Positions 8,298-18,299 of a DNA stretch of 64,000 nt are shown here, piece by piece. The stretch is taken from NCBI RefSeq assembly GCF_030158565.1, contig NZ_JAOASQ010000038.1, positions 1-64,000 on the forward strand, read 5' to 3'. This DNA is from Limnohabitans sp. (GTDB lineage: Bacteria; Pseudomonadota; Gammaproteobacteria; Burkholderiales; Burkholderiaceae_C). The position numbers were made by a program, and so were the translations under genes. Within the stretch, counting starts at the first letter, position 1. Every line of letters begins with the position of its first letter. Below the pieces are notes generated by a model. The model was not told the DNA's origin. It did not search any database and saw only the letters and a list, made by a program, of their open reading frames with translations.

Positions 8298-9919
8298 CAA
8301 AAGCCCACCGCCTGCCCGTCCCGGCGCGGGTCGCTGGCGGCCATATAACCCTCCACACCCGGATCGCCCATGCGCCAGATGAATTGGCCAGCGCCAAAGT
8401 CCTGGTAGGAGTCGTTGATGATGTCGAGCTGGTGACCGCGCTCGGTCAGTGCTTGCACGGTCTGGGCGTTCATCGCGGCTTCCACGTTGATGTTCAGGCC
8501 CGTGTTGTAGCGCCAGCGCGGCGCATCGCAAGCGGCCTGCGGGTTCTGCTTGTAGTCCAACATGCGCACCAGCGTTTGCATATGACCCTGGGGCTGCATG
8601 TTGGCGCCCATCACACCGTAGCTCATCACGGGTTGGCCGTTTTGGGTCAGGAAAGCCGGGATGATGGTCTGAAATGGCCGCTTACCGGGCATCACCAAGT
8701 TGGCCGTGTTGGGCCCCTTCGCGTTGGTGCTGAAGCCATGGCCGCGATTTTGCAAGCTGATGCCATAGGTCGGCTCCACACAACCGGAGCCAAAACCCAT
8801 GAAATTGCTCTGGATGAAGCTGACCATCATGCCGCTTTCGTCAGCCGCCGTGAGATAAATCGTGCCGCCCTTGACCGGGTTGCCCGCCTGGAAATTTTTC
8901 GCCTTCTTCATGTCGATGAGCTTGGCACGGCTGGCCAGGTAAGCCGGGTCAAGCATCTGCTCGGGCGTGACTTCCATGTAGCGCGGATCGGCCACATAGC
9001 GGTACACATCGGCAAACGCCAGCTTCATGGCTTCGATCTGCAGGTGCTGCGAATCGACCCCGTCCACCGCGTGACTGGCCAGGTCAAAGTTGGACAAGAT
9101 GCCCAACGCGATCAAGGCGGCGATGCCCTGCCCGTTGGGCGGGATCTCGTGCAGGGTGTAGCCCCGGTAGTCTTGCGCAATCGGCTTGACCCACTCGGGC
9201 TTGAAGTCGGCCAAGTCTTTGGCGGTGATGCTGCCACCGTTGTCTTTGGCAAAACGCTCAATCGCTTCGGCGATCTCGCCACCGTACAAGGCTTGGCCTT
9301 TGGTGGCGGCGATGGCTTTGAGACCTCGCGCCGCGTTCTTGAACTGGAACAACTCGCCCACCTCGGGCGCACGGCCCCAAGGCAAAAAGCTCTGCGCAAA
9401 GCCCGGCTGCGATTGCAGCTCGGGTGTGGCCGCCGCCCATTTTTGTTGCACCACCACTGGCACCAGATAACCGCGCTCGGCCACCTCAATGGCGGGCTCC
9501 AGCAAGTCGGCAAAAGGCAGCTTGCCGAAACGCTCACTCATGGTCACCCAGCCTGCGACGGCGCCTGGCACGGTGACCGAGTCCATGCCGCGCTTCGGAG
9601 GCGCGACCGCATCCGCGCCATATTTGCGGTGAAAGTATTCGGGCGTCCAGGTCGATGGCGCAGGGCCCGAAGCATTGAGCCCATGCAGCTGTTGCCCATC
9701 CCAAAGAATGGCAAAAGCATCAGAGCCCAGACCGCAGCTCACAGGCTCGGTCAAGGTGATCACGGCCGCAGCGGCGATGGCGGCATCGACCGCGTTGCCG
9801 CCTTTGAGCATCATGCGCAGGCCCGCTTGCGCCGCCAAGGGGTGTGAGGTCGACACCACATTGCGGGCAAACAAAGGCAAGCGTGTGCTGGTGTAAGGGT
9901 ATTGGTTGTGAAACTGCAT
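8297..9919 (-). CDS. ggt: Gamma-glutamyltransferase / gamma-glutamyl hydrolase family protein
   Basis: N-terminal-nucleophile hydrolase of the gamma-glutamyltranspeptidase family, about 540 residues as a proenzyme. These enzymes cleave themselves before a threonine that then acts as nucleophile on glutathione or other gamma-glutamyl amides. Visible features are the N-terminal VVSTSHPLAAQAG and GGNAVDAAIAAA region, and the predicted cleavage site GGTIYLTAAD with Thr353, followed by SFIQSNFMGFGSG. No clear signal peptide is seen, so the protein may be cytoplasmic. MQFHNQ was chosen as start because the longer form to 9964 begins before the conserved region. It heads the operon with DMT and SDR genes. 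Confidence 0.88.
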   Translation of the reverse strand: MQFHNQYPYTSTRLPLFARNVVSTSHPLAAQAGLRMMLKGGNAVDAAIAAAAVITLTEPVSCGLGSDAFAILWDGQQLHGLNASGPAPSTWTPEYFHRKYGADAVAPPKRGMDSVTVPGAVAGWVTMSERFGKLPFADLLEPAIEVAERGYLVPVVVQQKWAAATPELQSQPGFAQSFLPWGRAPEVGELFQFKNAARGLKAIAATKGQALYGGEIAEAIERFAKDNGGSITAKDLADFKPEWVKPIAQDYRGYTLHEIPPNGQGIAALIALGILSNFDLASHAVDGVDSQHLQIEAMKLAFADVYRYVADPRYMEVTPEQMLDPAYLASRAKLIDMKKAKNFQAGNPVKGGTIYLTAADESGMMVSFIQSNFMGFGSGCVEPTYGISLQNRGHGFSTNAKGPNTANLVMPGKRPFQTIIPAFLTQNGQPVMSYGVMGANMQPQGHMQTLVRMLDYKQNPQAACDAPRWRYNTGLNINVEAAMNAQTVQALTERGHQLDIINDSYQDFGAGQFIWRMGDPGVEGYMAASDPRRDGQAVGF

Positions 9920-10025
9920 ATCAGTCCGTAAGTCGCCAAAAATTCGTGGCCCAAGGCCAGCCAATCCTTGATTTTGTCAGAGCCGGCAAACCATGGTGCT
10001 AGCAGAGGTGACACGGGGGCCGCCA

Positions 10026-10053
10026 TGAAAAACGGCCTCGCGAGGAGGCCGTT
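10026..10053 (-). terminator. Rho-independent terminator of the tct operon
   Basis: Perfect 9-bp stem AACGGCCTC/GAGGCCGTT with a 5-nt loop. On the minus strand it is followed by TTTTTC, placing it 24 bases after the tctA stop. Confidence 0.88.
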
Positions 10054-10076
10054 GGGATCAAGAAGACAAGCAGGGC

Positions 10077-11588
10077 TCAGTCTTCCACGAATGCTTCTTC
10101 GCGTTTGGATTTGATCGATGGCAAAGCCACGATGATCAGCAACAAAACAGCGGCAGCCAACAAACCAGCCGACAAAGGACGTGTCACAAACACACTCCAG
10201 TCACCACGCGAGAGCAACATGGCACGGCGCAGATTCTCTTCCATCATCGGGCCCAGGATGAAGCCCAACAGCAAAGGCGCTGGCTCCATGCCCAACTTGA
10301 TGAAGGTGTAACCGATCACACCGAACATGGCCACCATCCAGATGTCCCAGGTGTTGTTGTTGGTCGAGTACACACCGATCGCGCAAAACAGCACGATGGC
10401 CGGGAACAACCAGCGGTAAGGCACGGTGAGCAATTTGATCCAAATGCCGATCAAAGGCAGGTTCAAAATCACCAACATGGCATTGCCAATCCACATCGAT
10501 GCGATCAGACCCCAGAACAATTCGGGGTTGCTGGTCATCACCTGCGGGCCGGGCTGAATGTTGTGGATGGTCATGGCACCCACCATCAAAGCCATCACGG
10601 CGTTGGGCGGAATGCCCAAGGTCAGCAAAGGAATGAAGGATGTCTGCGAAGCCGAGTTGTTGGCCGACTCAGGGGACGCCACGCCACGGATGTTGCCTTG
10701 ACCGAAAGGCACTTCGCCCGGACGCAACTTGGTTTTCTTCTCAATGGTGTAAGCCGCAAAAGCAGCCAGCAAAGCACCGCCACCAGGCAAGATACCCAGA
10801 GCGGAGCCCAGCGCCGTGCCGCGCAAGACAGCAGGCACCATGTTCTTCAAATCTTCACCTGTAGGCATCAGACCCGTCACTTTGGCGGTGAAGACTTCGC
10901 GCTCGTCTTCAGGCTTGGACAAGTTGGAGATGATCTCGCCGTAGCCAAAAACGCCCATGGCGATGACGATGAAACCCACGCCGTCTGTCAGCTCAGGAAT
11001 ATCAAAGCTGAAACGAGCCACACCGGAATTCACGTCGGTACCAATCAAGCCCATCAACAGGCCCAGCACAATCATGCCGACCGCTTTGATCAGCGAGCCT
11101 GAAGCCAGCACCACGGCGCCAATCAGGCCCAAGATCATCAGGGAGAAGTACTCGGCGGGACCAAATTTGAACGCCACCTCGGTCAAAGGCGCCGCAAATG
11201 CAGCCAAGATCAGGGTGCCTACGCAGCCAGCGAAAAACGAACCCAAACCCGCCGCCGCCAATGCAGGACCTGCACGACCTTTGCGAGCCATCTGGTAGCC
11301 GTCGATCATGGTCACCACCGATGAAGCTTCACCGGGCAGGTTGACCAAAATGGCCGTGGTCGATCCACCGTACTGGGCACCGTAATAAATACCGGCCAGC
11401 ATGATCAGCGCAGCCACAGGGGGCAAGGCATAAGTAGCTGGCAGCAGCATGGCGATGGTGGCCACAGGCCCCACACCAGGCAACACACCGATCAGCGTGC
11501 CCAACAGGCAGCCAATGAACGCGTAAATCAGGTTCTGAAAGGTGAAAGCCACCCCAAAACCCAGCGCCAAGTTGTCAAACAATTCCAT
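10077..11588 (-). CDS. tctA: Tripartite tricarboxylate transporter, large permease TctA
   Basis: Large membrane subunit (503 residues, about 12 helices) of a TTT carboxylate transporter, driven by the cation gradient and fed by a periplasmic Bug-type receptor. The family signature GVLPGVGPVATIAMLLP lies near residue 35, and a second glycine/proline-rich site, LGILPGGGALLAAFAAY, lies mid-protein, reflecting the internal duplication. It follows tctB by 13 bases. No receptor gene is in this operon; a Bug-type receptor lies alone at 29.7 kb. Confidence 0.95.
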   Translation of the reverse strand: MELFDNLALGFGVAFTFQNLIYAFIGCLLGTLIGVLPGVGPVATIAMLLPATYALPPVAALIMLAGIYYGAQYGGSTTAILVNLPGEASSVVTMIDGYQMARKGRAGPALAAAGLGSFFAGCVGTLILAAFAAPLTEVAFKFGPAEYFSLMILGLIGAVVLASGSLIKAVGMIVLGLLMGLIGTDVNSGVARFSFDIPELTDGVGFIVIAMGVFGYGEIISNLSKPEDEREVFTAKVTGLMPTGEDLKNMVPAVLRGTALGSALGILPGGGALLAAFAAYTIEKKTKLRPGEVPFGQGNIRGVASPESANNSASQTSFIPLLTLGIPPNAVMALMVGAMTIHNIQPGPQVMTSNPELFWGLIASMWIGNAMLVILNLPLIGIWIKLLTVPYRWLFPAIVLFCAIGVYSTNNNTWDIWMVAMFGVIGYTFIKLGMEPAPLLLGFILGPMMEENLRRAMLLSRGDWSVFVTRPLSAGLLAAAVLLLIIVALPSIKSKREEAFVED

Positions 11589-11601
11589 GTTCTGTTACTC
11601 C

Positions 11602-12090
11602 TCAACCGGTGATGAATGTGGGCCAAACGGGAAACTGCAACTTGAGCAGCAACACGAAAGCGGCATAGCTGCCGATGGACAGAATGCTGGACAAAACCAA
11701 GACTTCCTTGAGGTTGAAGGTCTCACCCGCAAGGCTGACAACGATGGTGGTGCCAAAGATGGCCATGATCAGACCCATGGCCGGGACACCCCAGCTGGGC
11801 AAGCCGCCCAACAAGATGCCAAACAACAAGTTGCCAGCGATGATGAAAAACAAAGGCTTCCAAGCCCATTTGCCAATCTTTTCGCCGTCTTGTGTCTCCA
11901 CCGTCAAGGCCTTGAACATCACAAAGCCACCGATCACGGCCAATAAGATGCCCAATAACATGGGGAAGTAACCTGGCCCCATGCGGGCGCCAGAACCGAT
12001 GCTGTAATTTGTAGCGCCATATGCAAAAGCTGCACCCGCTACTGTAAAAAGCAGACCTGAAAAAAAGTCTTTTTGACTCTTGATGTTCAC
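11602..12090 (-). CDS. tctB: Tripartite tricarboxylate transporter, small permease TctB
   Basis: Small membrane subunit of 162 residues with four hydrophobic segments, partner of TctA. A GTG start is chosen (VNIKSQKDFFSG) because GAGGAG lies seven bases upstream; an ATG a few bases before reads into a stop immediately. The first helix, FFSGLLFTVAGAAFAYGA, and the YSIGSGARMGPGYFP loop are typical of TctB. It is the first gene of the tctB-tctA pair. Confidence 0.92.
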   Translation of the reverse strand: MNIKSQKDFFSGLLFTVAGAAFAYGATNYSIGSGARMGPGYFPMLLGILLAVIGGFVMFKALTVETQDGEKIGKWAWKPLFFIIAGNLLFGILLGGLPSWGVPAMGLIMAIFGTTIVVSLAGETFNLKEVLVLSSILSIGSYAAFVLLLKLQFPVWPTFITG

Positions 12091-12240
12091 GACATATCTC
12101 CTCTGATTGAGTTGGCATGATTTTGCGTGAAGATGCACTGCGGATGGATGTGGGTTACACCTATGTCCCGCAGAGGACAAATCGATGGTTTACCCTGATT
12201 TCAAGCGGCCATGCCAACGCATGGACCGCCTGTTTTGACT

Positions 12241-12999
12241 TCACTTGCTCAGCGGCTTGAACACCCTGAGCCATTTGGGTGCAGGCAGACCCCATTTGTC
12301 CTGGATGCGCTCGGCAGCCGCCAGCAACTCTTCGCGCTTGGGTCGGCTGCTGGTGCGCTGGGCCAGCACGATCGCATTGCCTTCGCGGGTGGGTTTGAAG
12401 GCCCACACCGCGTCTTCGCCAAAAGCCGCGCAAATCTTCTCGACGCTGGCCGGGTAGCTGGACGAGCGGCCAAACAGGTTGACCGTCATCACCCCTTGCG
12501 GGCTGAGCAAATCGCGGCAGTGGCGGTAAAAGTCGGGCGTGTCCAGCACGGGCGCGGCCGCGTGTTCGTCGTACAAATCCACCTGCAGCGCATCGACGGT
12601 GCCACGCCATTCGTCGGACTGGATTTCCAGCGCTGCATCGGCCAGCACCACGCGCAAACGTTCATCGTCTGGCGGCAAGCGGAACCAGCCACGACACGCA
12701 TGGAGCACACCCGGGTTGAGCTCGATGGCGGTGGTGGTCATCTTGAGCTTTTTGTAGCAAAACTTGGTGATGGTGCCTGCGCCCAGGCCCAGCTGCATGG
12801 CGTGCGCACCCTTGACTTCGTCGTGCGAAAAAAACAGCAGCCAGCCGAACATGCGCTGCACATACTCCAGCTCGATGTCGTAAGGCCTGTCGAGGAACAT
12901 GGAGCCCTGGATCCACTCGGTGCCCAAGTGCAGGTAACGGATTTCGCCGTCTTCAGAAAAATTGACTTCGGGCAGTTCGATTGCTTTTTTTCGGCTCAT
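12241..12999 (-). CDS. Spermidine synthase-like methyltransferase-fold protein
   Basis: Polyamine-synthase-fold protein of 252 residues. The cofactor-binding region reads AMQLGLGAGTITKFCYKKL, followed by an acidic turn AIELNPGV and VDALQVDLYDEHAAAP, the pattern of SpeE-like proteins. The N-terminal beta domain is short, and the aspartate pattern of true aminopropyltransferases is only partly kept, so polyamine synthesis is not certain. Its start codon overlaps the stop of the glycosylase gene by four bases, so the two are probably one transcript. Confidence 0.82.
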   Translation of the reverse strand: MSRKKAIELPEVNFSEDGEIRYLHLGTEWIQGSMFLDRPYDIELEYVQRMFGWLLFFSHDEVKGAHAMQLGLGAGTITKFCYKKLKMTTTAIELNPGVLHACRGWFRLPPDDERLRVVLADAALEIQSDEWRGTVDALQVDLYDEHAAAPVLDTPDFYRHCRDLLSPQGVMTVNLFGRSSSYPASVEKICAAFGEDAVWAFKPTREGNAIVLAQRTSSRPKREELLAAAERIQDKWGLPAPKWLRVFKPLSK

Positions 13000-13550
13000 G
13001 CCATCATTCCATGGGTGTTCATCACCGCCTGCCAGGCGCTGAGTTTTTGTTCAAAAGTCCACGACGCATTGGCCGGACTGGTCGATGGTAGGCGATGAAG
13101 CGTCACACGCTCGGCCAAACCCGCGCTGAGCAGCGCTTTTTCGACCGCTTTGGCGTGTCGGAAGCTCTCGCCGCCGTTGTGCAAAATGCCGCGCAACTGC
13201 GGGCAACGCCCAAGCAGACCCGGGAAATCGTTCAGCTGCGCATGGCGGATTGCACTGTCCAGACTGCCTTCGCGCTCGCAATGCGCATACACATCCCACA
13301 CACCCACGCCTTGGGCCAGCAAGCCTTGGCAGCGCTTGGCGTAATCGCCGTCAGCCGGCCAAGGGGCATCGGGCCACAGCGCCCGCATGATGCGCCAGAA
13401 ATGGTTTTGCGGGTGCGCGTAATACTGCTGCGACTGCAAAGACTTCACGCTGGGAAAACTGCCCAACACCAAGATCCGGGTGCAGGCATGCACCAAGGGC
13501 GGCAAACCCTGCAAACGTTCGGGCTGTTGAGCATCGTTGGACAACCTCAT
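12996..13550 (-). CDS. DNA-deoxyinosine glycosylase (family 6 uracil-DNA-glycosylase fold)
   Basis: Predicted base-excision repair enzyme removing hypoxanthine from deoxyinosine, 184 residues. The first motif, LVLGSFPSVKSLQSQQYYAH, followed by PQNHFW, and the second motif, RLPSTSPANASW, match the hypoxanthine-DNA glycosylase family and differ from classical Ung (no GQDPYH). Both ends overlap neighbours by four bases (ATGA-type), so it sits in a translationally coupled run tatD - glycosylase - spermidine-synthase-like. Confidence 0.87.
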   Translation of the reverse strand: MRLSNDAQQPERLQGLPPLVHACTRILVLGSFPSVKSLQSQQYYAHPQNHFWRIMRALWPDAPWPADGDYAKRCQGLLAQGVGVWDVYAHCEREGSLDSAIRHAQLNDFPGLLGRCPQLRGILHNGGESFRHAKAVEKALLSAGLAERVTLHRLPSTSPANASWTFEQKLSAWQAVMNTHGMMA

Positions 13551-14386
13551 CCCCCCGTCAAAGACAAGGCCGACAGCTTGGGCAAAACCCGCAGGGCATT
13601 GCTTGTGCTGGCTTGCGCGAGATCGTGGTGCGCCAGCCCACGCAAATCCGCCAGCACCTGCGCAATGCGCGGCAACTCGGCCGGACTGTTGCGGCCTTGC
13701 GCCTGGCCCAGCGCCCGCTGCTCAGCCGTCTGGTACAGCCAATGCGGCGGCATGTCGGGCGCATCGGTTTCCAGCACCAAAGCCGCAAGCGGCAAATCGC
13801 ACGCCAATCGGCGCAATTGCAAAGCCCGCTCGTAAGTGAGCGCACCGCCAAAGCCCAGCGCGAAACCCATCGCCACAAAATGCCCGGCCTGCTGCGCACT
13901 GCCATTGAAGGCGTGCGCGATGCCAGACACCACCGGGCATTGGCGCAGGCCTTTGAGCAAGAGGTCGGCCGATCGGCGCACATGCAAGATCACCGGCAAT
14001 TGGTGTTTTTGCGCCAGCATCAATTGGGCGGTGTAGAACCGCCACTGCCGCTCGCGCATGGCGGGCTCGCACAAGGCAGGCACAAAAAAATCCAGCCCTA
14101 TTTCGCCCACCGCCACCAAGCGCGGGTCGCCCTGGCGCTCGGTCAAGGCCTGGTCCAGCGCCAGCACGTCTTCTTCACTGGCCTGGGGCACATACAAAGG
14201 GTGAATGCCCAAGGCATAGGCATCGCCTTGCTGGGCCGCCAGCTGCGCCACGGCCGACCAATGGGAGCGCTCCACCGCCGGGATCACACACAGCGCCACG
14301 CCTTGTGCGCGGGCCTGCGCCCGAACCGCACTGCGGTCGGCGTCAAACTCCGCCGCGTCCAGGTGGCAATGGGTGTCGATCCACAT
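13547..14386 (-). CDS. TatD-family metal-dependent deoxyribonuclease
   Basis: Amidohydrolase-fold nuclease of 279 residues. The metal-binding motif DTHCHLD is at residues 4-10, then GEIGLDFF, the HVRRSAD histidine, a GIAHAFNGS segment and the ETDAPDMPP active-site aspartate. The family acts in DNA repair and RNA/DNA turnover in the cytoplasm. It begins six bases after the lolD stop on the same strand and may be transcribed with lolC-lolD. Confidence 0.92.
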   Translation of the reverse strand: MWIDTHCHLDAAEFDADRSAVRAQARAQGVALCVIPAVERSHWSAVAQLAAQQGDAYALGIHPLYVPQASEEDVLALDQALTERQGDPRLVAVGEIGLDFFVPALCEPAMRERQWRFYTAQLMLAQKHQLPVILHVRRSADLLLKGLRQCPVVSGIAHAFNGSAQQAGHFVAMGFALGFGGALTYERALQLRRLACDLPLAALVLETDAPDMPPHWLYQTAEQRALGQAQGRNSPAELPRIAQVLADLRGLAHHDLAQASTSNALRVLPKLSALSLTGG

Positions 14387-14392
14387 CGCAGC

Positions 14393-15076
14393 TCAAACAG
14401 CTGGTTGCAACACGCCTTTGACCAGATGCAATTGCCGGTCGCAGCGGGCCGCCAAGGCCTGGTCGTGCGTGACCACCACAAAAGCAGTGCCGCGCTCGCG
14501 CGCCAATTGCAGCATCAGCGCGAACACACCATCGGCCGTCTCGCGGTCCAGGTTGCCGGTGGGTTCGTCGGCCAGCACGCAAGCCGGATCGTTGACCAGC
14601 GCCCGGGCCAAGGCCACGCGCTGGCGCTCGCCGCCCGACAGCTCGGCTGGCCGGTGGTGCACGCGATCGGCCAGCCCCACGCGGGCCAACCACTGCGCCG
14701 CCACGGCGGCAGCCTGGGCGCGGTCCTGGCGGCGGATCCACAAGGGCATGGCCACGTTGTCCAGCGCGCTGAACTCGGGCAAGAGGTGGTGGAACTGGTA
14801 GACAAAACCCAGGTAACGGTTGCGCCACTGGCCTTGCTCGGCCGCGCTGAGCGCCGAGAGCAATTGACCCTGAAGCTGCACGCTGCCTAGCGTGGGCGCG
14901 TCCAGCCCACCCAGCAAATGCAAGAGCGTGCTCTTGCCCGAGCCCGAAGCGCCCACAATCGCCAAGGTTTGCCCCGCATGGACTTCCAGGTCCACGCCCT
15001 GCAAAACGGTCACATCCAGACGGCCTTCGGTGAAGCGCTTGGTCAGGCCCTGGGCTTTCAAGACAGTTTTATTCAT
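14393..15076 (-). CDS. lolD: Lipoprotein-releasing system ATP-binding protein LolD
   Basis: ABC ATPase of 227 residues powering lipoprotein release from the inner membrane to LolA. Walker [10 protein letters not shown], signature LSGGERQR and Walker [13 protein letters not shown] are visible. The start ([10 protein letters not shown]) overlaps the permease stop by eight bases. Upstream TTG-initiated reading was rejected because it lies wholly inside the permease gene. Confidence 0.95.
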   Translation of the reverse strand: MNKTVLKAQGLTKRFTEGRLDVTVLQGVDLEVHAGQTLAIVGASGSGKSTLLHLLGGLDAPTLGSVQLQGQLLSALSAAEQGQWRNRYLGFVYQFHHLLPEFSALDNVAMPLWIRRQDRAQAAAVAAQWLARVGLADRVHHRPAELSGGERQRVALARALVNDPACVLADEPTGNLDRETADGVFALMLQLARERGTAFVVVTHDQALAARCDRQLHLVKGVLQPAV

Positions 15077-16337
15077 AACGCAGCGCCTCGGCAGGGTTGA
15101 CCTGGCTGGCGCGCCAGCTGGGGTAGAGCGTGGCCACAAAAGCCAGCACCAAAGAGATCAACGCGATCGGCACGATGTCGCTGGCCAGCGGCTCGCTGGG
15201 CATGCGGCTGATGAGGTAAATGTCGCGCGGCAAGAAGCTGGCATTGAACAGCTTTTCCAGCGCGGGCACGATCACATCGATGTTGAAGGCCACCAGCAGG
15301 CCCAGCAACAAACCGCTCACCGTGCCGATCACGCCCACCGTGGCGCCCTGCACCACAAAAATGCCCATGATGCTGCGGGGGCTGGCCCCCAGCGTGCGCA
15401 AGATGGCGATGTCGGCGCGCTTGTCGGTCACCGTCATCACCAGCGTGCTGACCAGGTTGAACGCGGCCACCGCCACGATCAGGGTGAGGATGATGAACAT
15501 CATGCGTTTTTCCACCTGCACCGCGGCAAACCAGGTCTTGTTTTGCTGCGTCCAGTCGCGCACCCAAAAGCTGGCACCCAGTTGCAGTTGCAAATCACGC
15601 GCCACCCCACGGGCCTCGTGCAAGTCCTTGAGCTTGAGGCGAATGCCCGTCGGCCCCTCCAGGCGGAACATGCGGGCCGCGTCCTCCACGTGCATCATGG
15701 CCAGCGTGGAATCGTATTCGTAATGCCCGGAATGGAAGGCCCCGACCACCTGCATTTGTTTCATGCGCGGCACCACCCCAGCCGGGGTCACCTGACCCGA
15801 GGGCGAGACCAAGGTGACCGGATCGCCCAGTTGCACCCCCAGGCTTTGCGCCAAGTCTGCGCCCAGCACCATGCCAAACTGACCGGGCAGCAAGCGCATC
15901 AGGCTGGCGCGTTGTGCGTCCGAGGCCATGTCGGTCACTTCGGGCTCCAAAGCCGGATCGATGCCACGCACCAGCACGCCTTTCATGTCTTCGCCACGCG
16001 CCAGCAAGGCCTGCGCCGTGATGAAAGGCGCCGCGCCCACCACCTGGGGATGCGCTTTGAGCTTGGCCAGCAGCGCAGGCAGGTCCTGCACCGCACCGCC
16101 ATCGGCGGCGTACACCTCGATGTGCGAAACGACGCCCAACATGCGGTCACGCACCTCTTTTTGAAAGCCGTTCATCACACTCAACACGATGATGAGCGCC
16201 GCCACCCCCAGCGCAATGCCCAGCATGGACACGCCCGAGATAAAGGAAATGAACCCGTTGCGCCGCGTCGCGCGGCCCGCACGCGTGTAGCGCCAACCCA
16301 GCACGAGTTCGTAGGGGATATTTTTGAAAAAAGACAT
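15069..16337 (-). CDS. Lipoprotein-releasing ABC transporter permease (LolC/LolE/LolF type)
   Basis: Inner-membrane permease of 422 residues with the MacB/FtsX topology: an N-terminal helix ([26 protein letters not shown] region), a large periplasmic domain, and three C-terminal helices. [12 protein letters not shown] at the start and NPAEALRYE at the end are hallmark Lol permease sequences. Only one permease gene accompanies lolD, as in LolDF-type organisms where one protein replaces LolC and LolE. It is the first gene of the lol-tatD run. Confidence 0.92.
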   Translation of the reverse strand: MSFFKNIPYELVLGWRYTRAGRATRRNGFISFISGVSMLGIALGVAALIIVLSVMNGFQKEVRDRMLGVVSHIEVYAADGGAVQDLPALLAKLKAHPQVVGAAPFITAQALLARGEDMKGVLVRGIDPALEPEVTDMASDAQRASLMRLLPGQFGMVLGADLAQSLGVQLGDPVTLVSPSGQVTPAGVVPRMKQMQVVGAFHSGHYEYDSTLAMMHVEDAARMFRLEGPTGIRLKLKDLHEARGVARDLQLQLGASFWVRDWTQQNKTWFAAVQVEKRMMFIILTLIVAVAAFNLVSTLVMTVTDKRADIAILRTLGASPRSIMGIFVVQGATVGVIGTVSGLLLGLLVAFNIDVIVPALEKLFNASFLPRDIYLISRMPSEPLASDIVPIALISLVLAFVATLYPSWRASQVNPAEALRYE

Positions 16338-16411
16338 AAGCCCCTATTGTGACCAATCGGCCCATGCCTCGTGAAAAGATGTGTGTCCTCAACTGGGTGG
16401 ACAACGGGCTT

Positions 16412-17695
16412 TCAGCGGCTGGCCTTGTCCAGCGCCTGGTCGATGTCCCACAGGATGTCGTCCAGGTTCTCCAGACCCACCGAAATGCGCACCATGTCGG
16501 GCGGCACGCCGGCGGCCAGTTGCTGGGCTTCGTCGAGCTGGCGGTGCGTGGTGCTGGCCGGGTGGCTGATCAGCGTGCGTGTGTCGCCGATGTTGACCAG
16601 GTGGCTCATGAACTGGGCCGACTCGATGAACGTCACGCCCTGTGCCAAACCGCCTTTCACCCCAAACGACAACAGGCCAGACGCGCCGCGCATCTGGCGC
16701 TGCATCAGGGCGTGCTGCGGGTGGTCGGGCAGGCCGGGGTAGTTGACCCAGGCCACACGCGGATCGGCTTGTAAAAATTGGGCCACGCCCAAAGCGTTGT
16801 CGCAGTGCTTTTGCATGCGCAGCGGCAAGGTTTCGACGCCTTGCAAAATTTGCCAGGCACTCATGGGGCTGAGCGCCGCACCGAACACGCGCAGGCTTTC
16901 CATGCGGCAGCGCATGGTGAAGCCAAAGTCGCCAAAGGTCTCGTAAAACTTCACGCCGTGGTAGCCCTGTGAGGGCTCGGTCATGCCCGGGAACTTGCCG
17001 TTGTCCCACGGAAATTGGCCGCCCTCCACCACCAGACCACCCAAGGTGGTGCCGTGGCCCGCCAGGTATTTGGTGGCCGAATGCACCACGATGTCAGCGC
17101 CCAGCGCCAGCGGGTTGCACAGCAGCGGGCTGGGCACGGTGTTGTCGATGATGAGCGGCACGCCGTGCGCGTGGGCCACCTCGGCCACGGCGGCGATGTC
17201 CAGCACCACCATGCTCGGGTTGCCCAGGCTTTCGGCGTACACCGCGCGGGTGTTGGGGCGCATGGCAGCGGCAAAGGCCTCGGGCTTTGTCGCGTCCACA
17301 AAGGTGGTTTCGATGCCGAACTTAGCCAGGCTCACGGCCAGCATGGTGACCGAGCCGCCGTACAAAGCCCCGGCCGCCACCACATGGTCGCCCGACTGCA
17401 AGATGGTCATCAGCGCCATGGTTTCGGCCGCCATGCCCGAGGCACTCGCCACGGCAGCGCGCCCACCTTCGAGCGCGGCCACGCGTTCTTCGAGCACCGC
17501 CACCGTGGGGTTGCTCAGGCGCGAATACACATTGCCAAAGGTCTGCAGGTTGAACAGCGATGCCGCGTGCTCGGCGCTGTCAAACACAAAGCTGCTGGTT
17601 TGGTAAATCGGCAAGGCGCGTGCGCCGGTGGCCGCATCGGGAATCTGCCCGGCGTGGATGGCCAGGGTTTCGGGGTGGAATTGGCGGTCGGTCAT
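16412..17695 (-). CDS. metY: O-acetylhomoserine aminocarboxypropyltransferase (sulfhydrylase)
   Basis: PLP enzyme of the Cys/Met-metabolism class, about 427 residues, making homocysteine from O-acetylhomoserine and sulfide. The PLP lysine is in [13 protein letters not shown] (Lys209); [11 protein letters not shown] and AESLGNPSM are other family motifs. The length and HAGQIPD...SFVF N-terminus favour MetY over cystathionine gamma-synthase. ATG at 17695 is preferred to a TTG nine codons earlier. It lies 48 bases after the CoA-binding protein gene on the same strand, a pairing common in Burkholderiales. Confidence 0.92.
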   Translation of the reverse strand: MTDRQFHPETLAIHAGQIPDAATGARALPIYQTSSFVFDSAEHAASLFNLQTFGNVYSRLSNPTVAVLEERVAALEGGRAAVASASGMAAETMALMTILQSGDHVVAAGALYGGSVTMLAVSLAKFGIETTFVDATKPEAFAAAMRPNTRAVYAESLGNPSMVVLDIAAVAEVAHAHGVPLIIDNTVPSPLLCNPLALGADIVVHSATKYLAGHGTTLGGLVVEGGQFPWDNGKFPGMTEPSQGYHGVKFYETFGDFGFTMRCRMESLRVFGAALSPMSAWQILQGVETLPLRMQKHCDNALGVAQFLQADPRVAWVNYPGLPDHPQHALMQRQMRGASGLLSFGVKGGLAQGVTFIESAQFMSHLVNIGDTRTLISHPASTTHRQLDEAQQLAAGVPPDMVRISVGLENLDDILWDIDQALDKASR

Positions 17696-17743
17696 GGTGT
17701 TCGGGTCATCAATTTGTTTCAAATGGCAAGGGGAAAGAAACCT

Positions 17744-18211
17744 TCACACCAGCCGCCGCGCCGAGATGATGCCGGTGTTCACACCCACCCAGTTCAGGCC
17801 GCCAAACAGACGGGCGTGTTCGATCTTCACGCAGCGGTTGGTGACCGAATCCATGCCCGCCAGCCGGGCCAGCGCATCGGCCTCGGGGTTGGCCACGCCC
17901 AGTTGCTGCCACAGGCAACGCGCGCCGATCTGCACCGCTTGCTCGGCAATGGGCAACACGTCTTCGGCGCGGCGAAACACGTCGACCATGTCCACCTTAA
18001 AAGGGATGTCGCCCAGGCTGGCGTAACAGGTCTCGCCCAGCACGGGCGTGCCCACATAGCGCGGGTTCACGGGCACGATGCGAAAGCCATGCGACTGCAT
18101 GTACTTGGCCGCAAAGTAGCTCGGTCGGTGCCATTCAGCCGACAGGCCCACCACGGCGATGGTGGTGCATGTTTTGAGGATGCGCCTGAGCGCGTGCAAA
18201 TCGTTGTGCAT
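17744..18211 (-). CDS. CoA-binding domain protein (YccU-like)
   Basis: Single-domain Rossmann protein of 155 residues of the CoA-binding family: TIAVVGLSAEWHRPSYF forms the nucleotide loop, followed by YMQSHGFRIVPVNPRY and VDMVDVFRRAEDV. Members bind CoA, but their physiological role is not established. The start MHNDLHA is preceded by AAGGACC; extension upstream shows no conservation pattern. It is probably co-transcribed with metY, hinting at a role in methionine or acyl-CoA metabolism. Confidence 0.88.
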   Translation of the reverse strand: MHNDLHALRRILKTCTTIAVVGLSAEWHRPSYFAAKYMQSHGFRIVPVNPRYVGTPVLGETCYASLGDIPFKVDMVDVFRRAEDVLPIAEQAVQIGARCLWQQLGVANPEADALARLAGMDSVTNRCVKIEHARLFGGLNWVGVNTGIISARRLV

Positions 18212-18299
18212 GGAGGTCCTTCTTTTTTGCCGTGCTGGTCTGTGGCAGCTTGGCGGATGGTCTATTTTCTGTGAGCGTTGGCCTGCAAGCGATGGCCGG

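Noticed and set aside
16338-16411. Gene or riboswitch between the lol permease and metY
   Set aside because: Only 74 bases with no conserved structure or open frame; nothing resembling a SAM or SAH riboswitch was seen.
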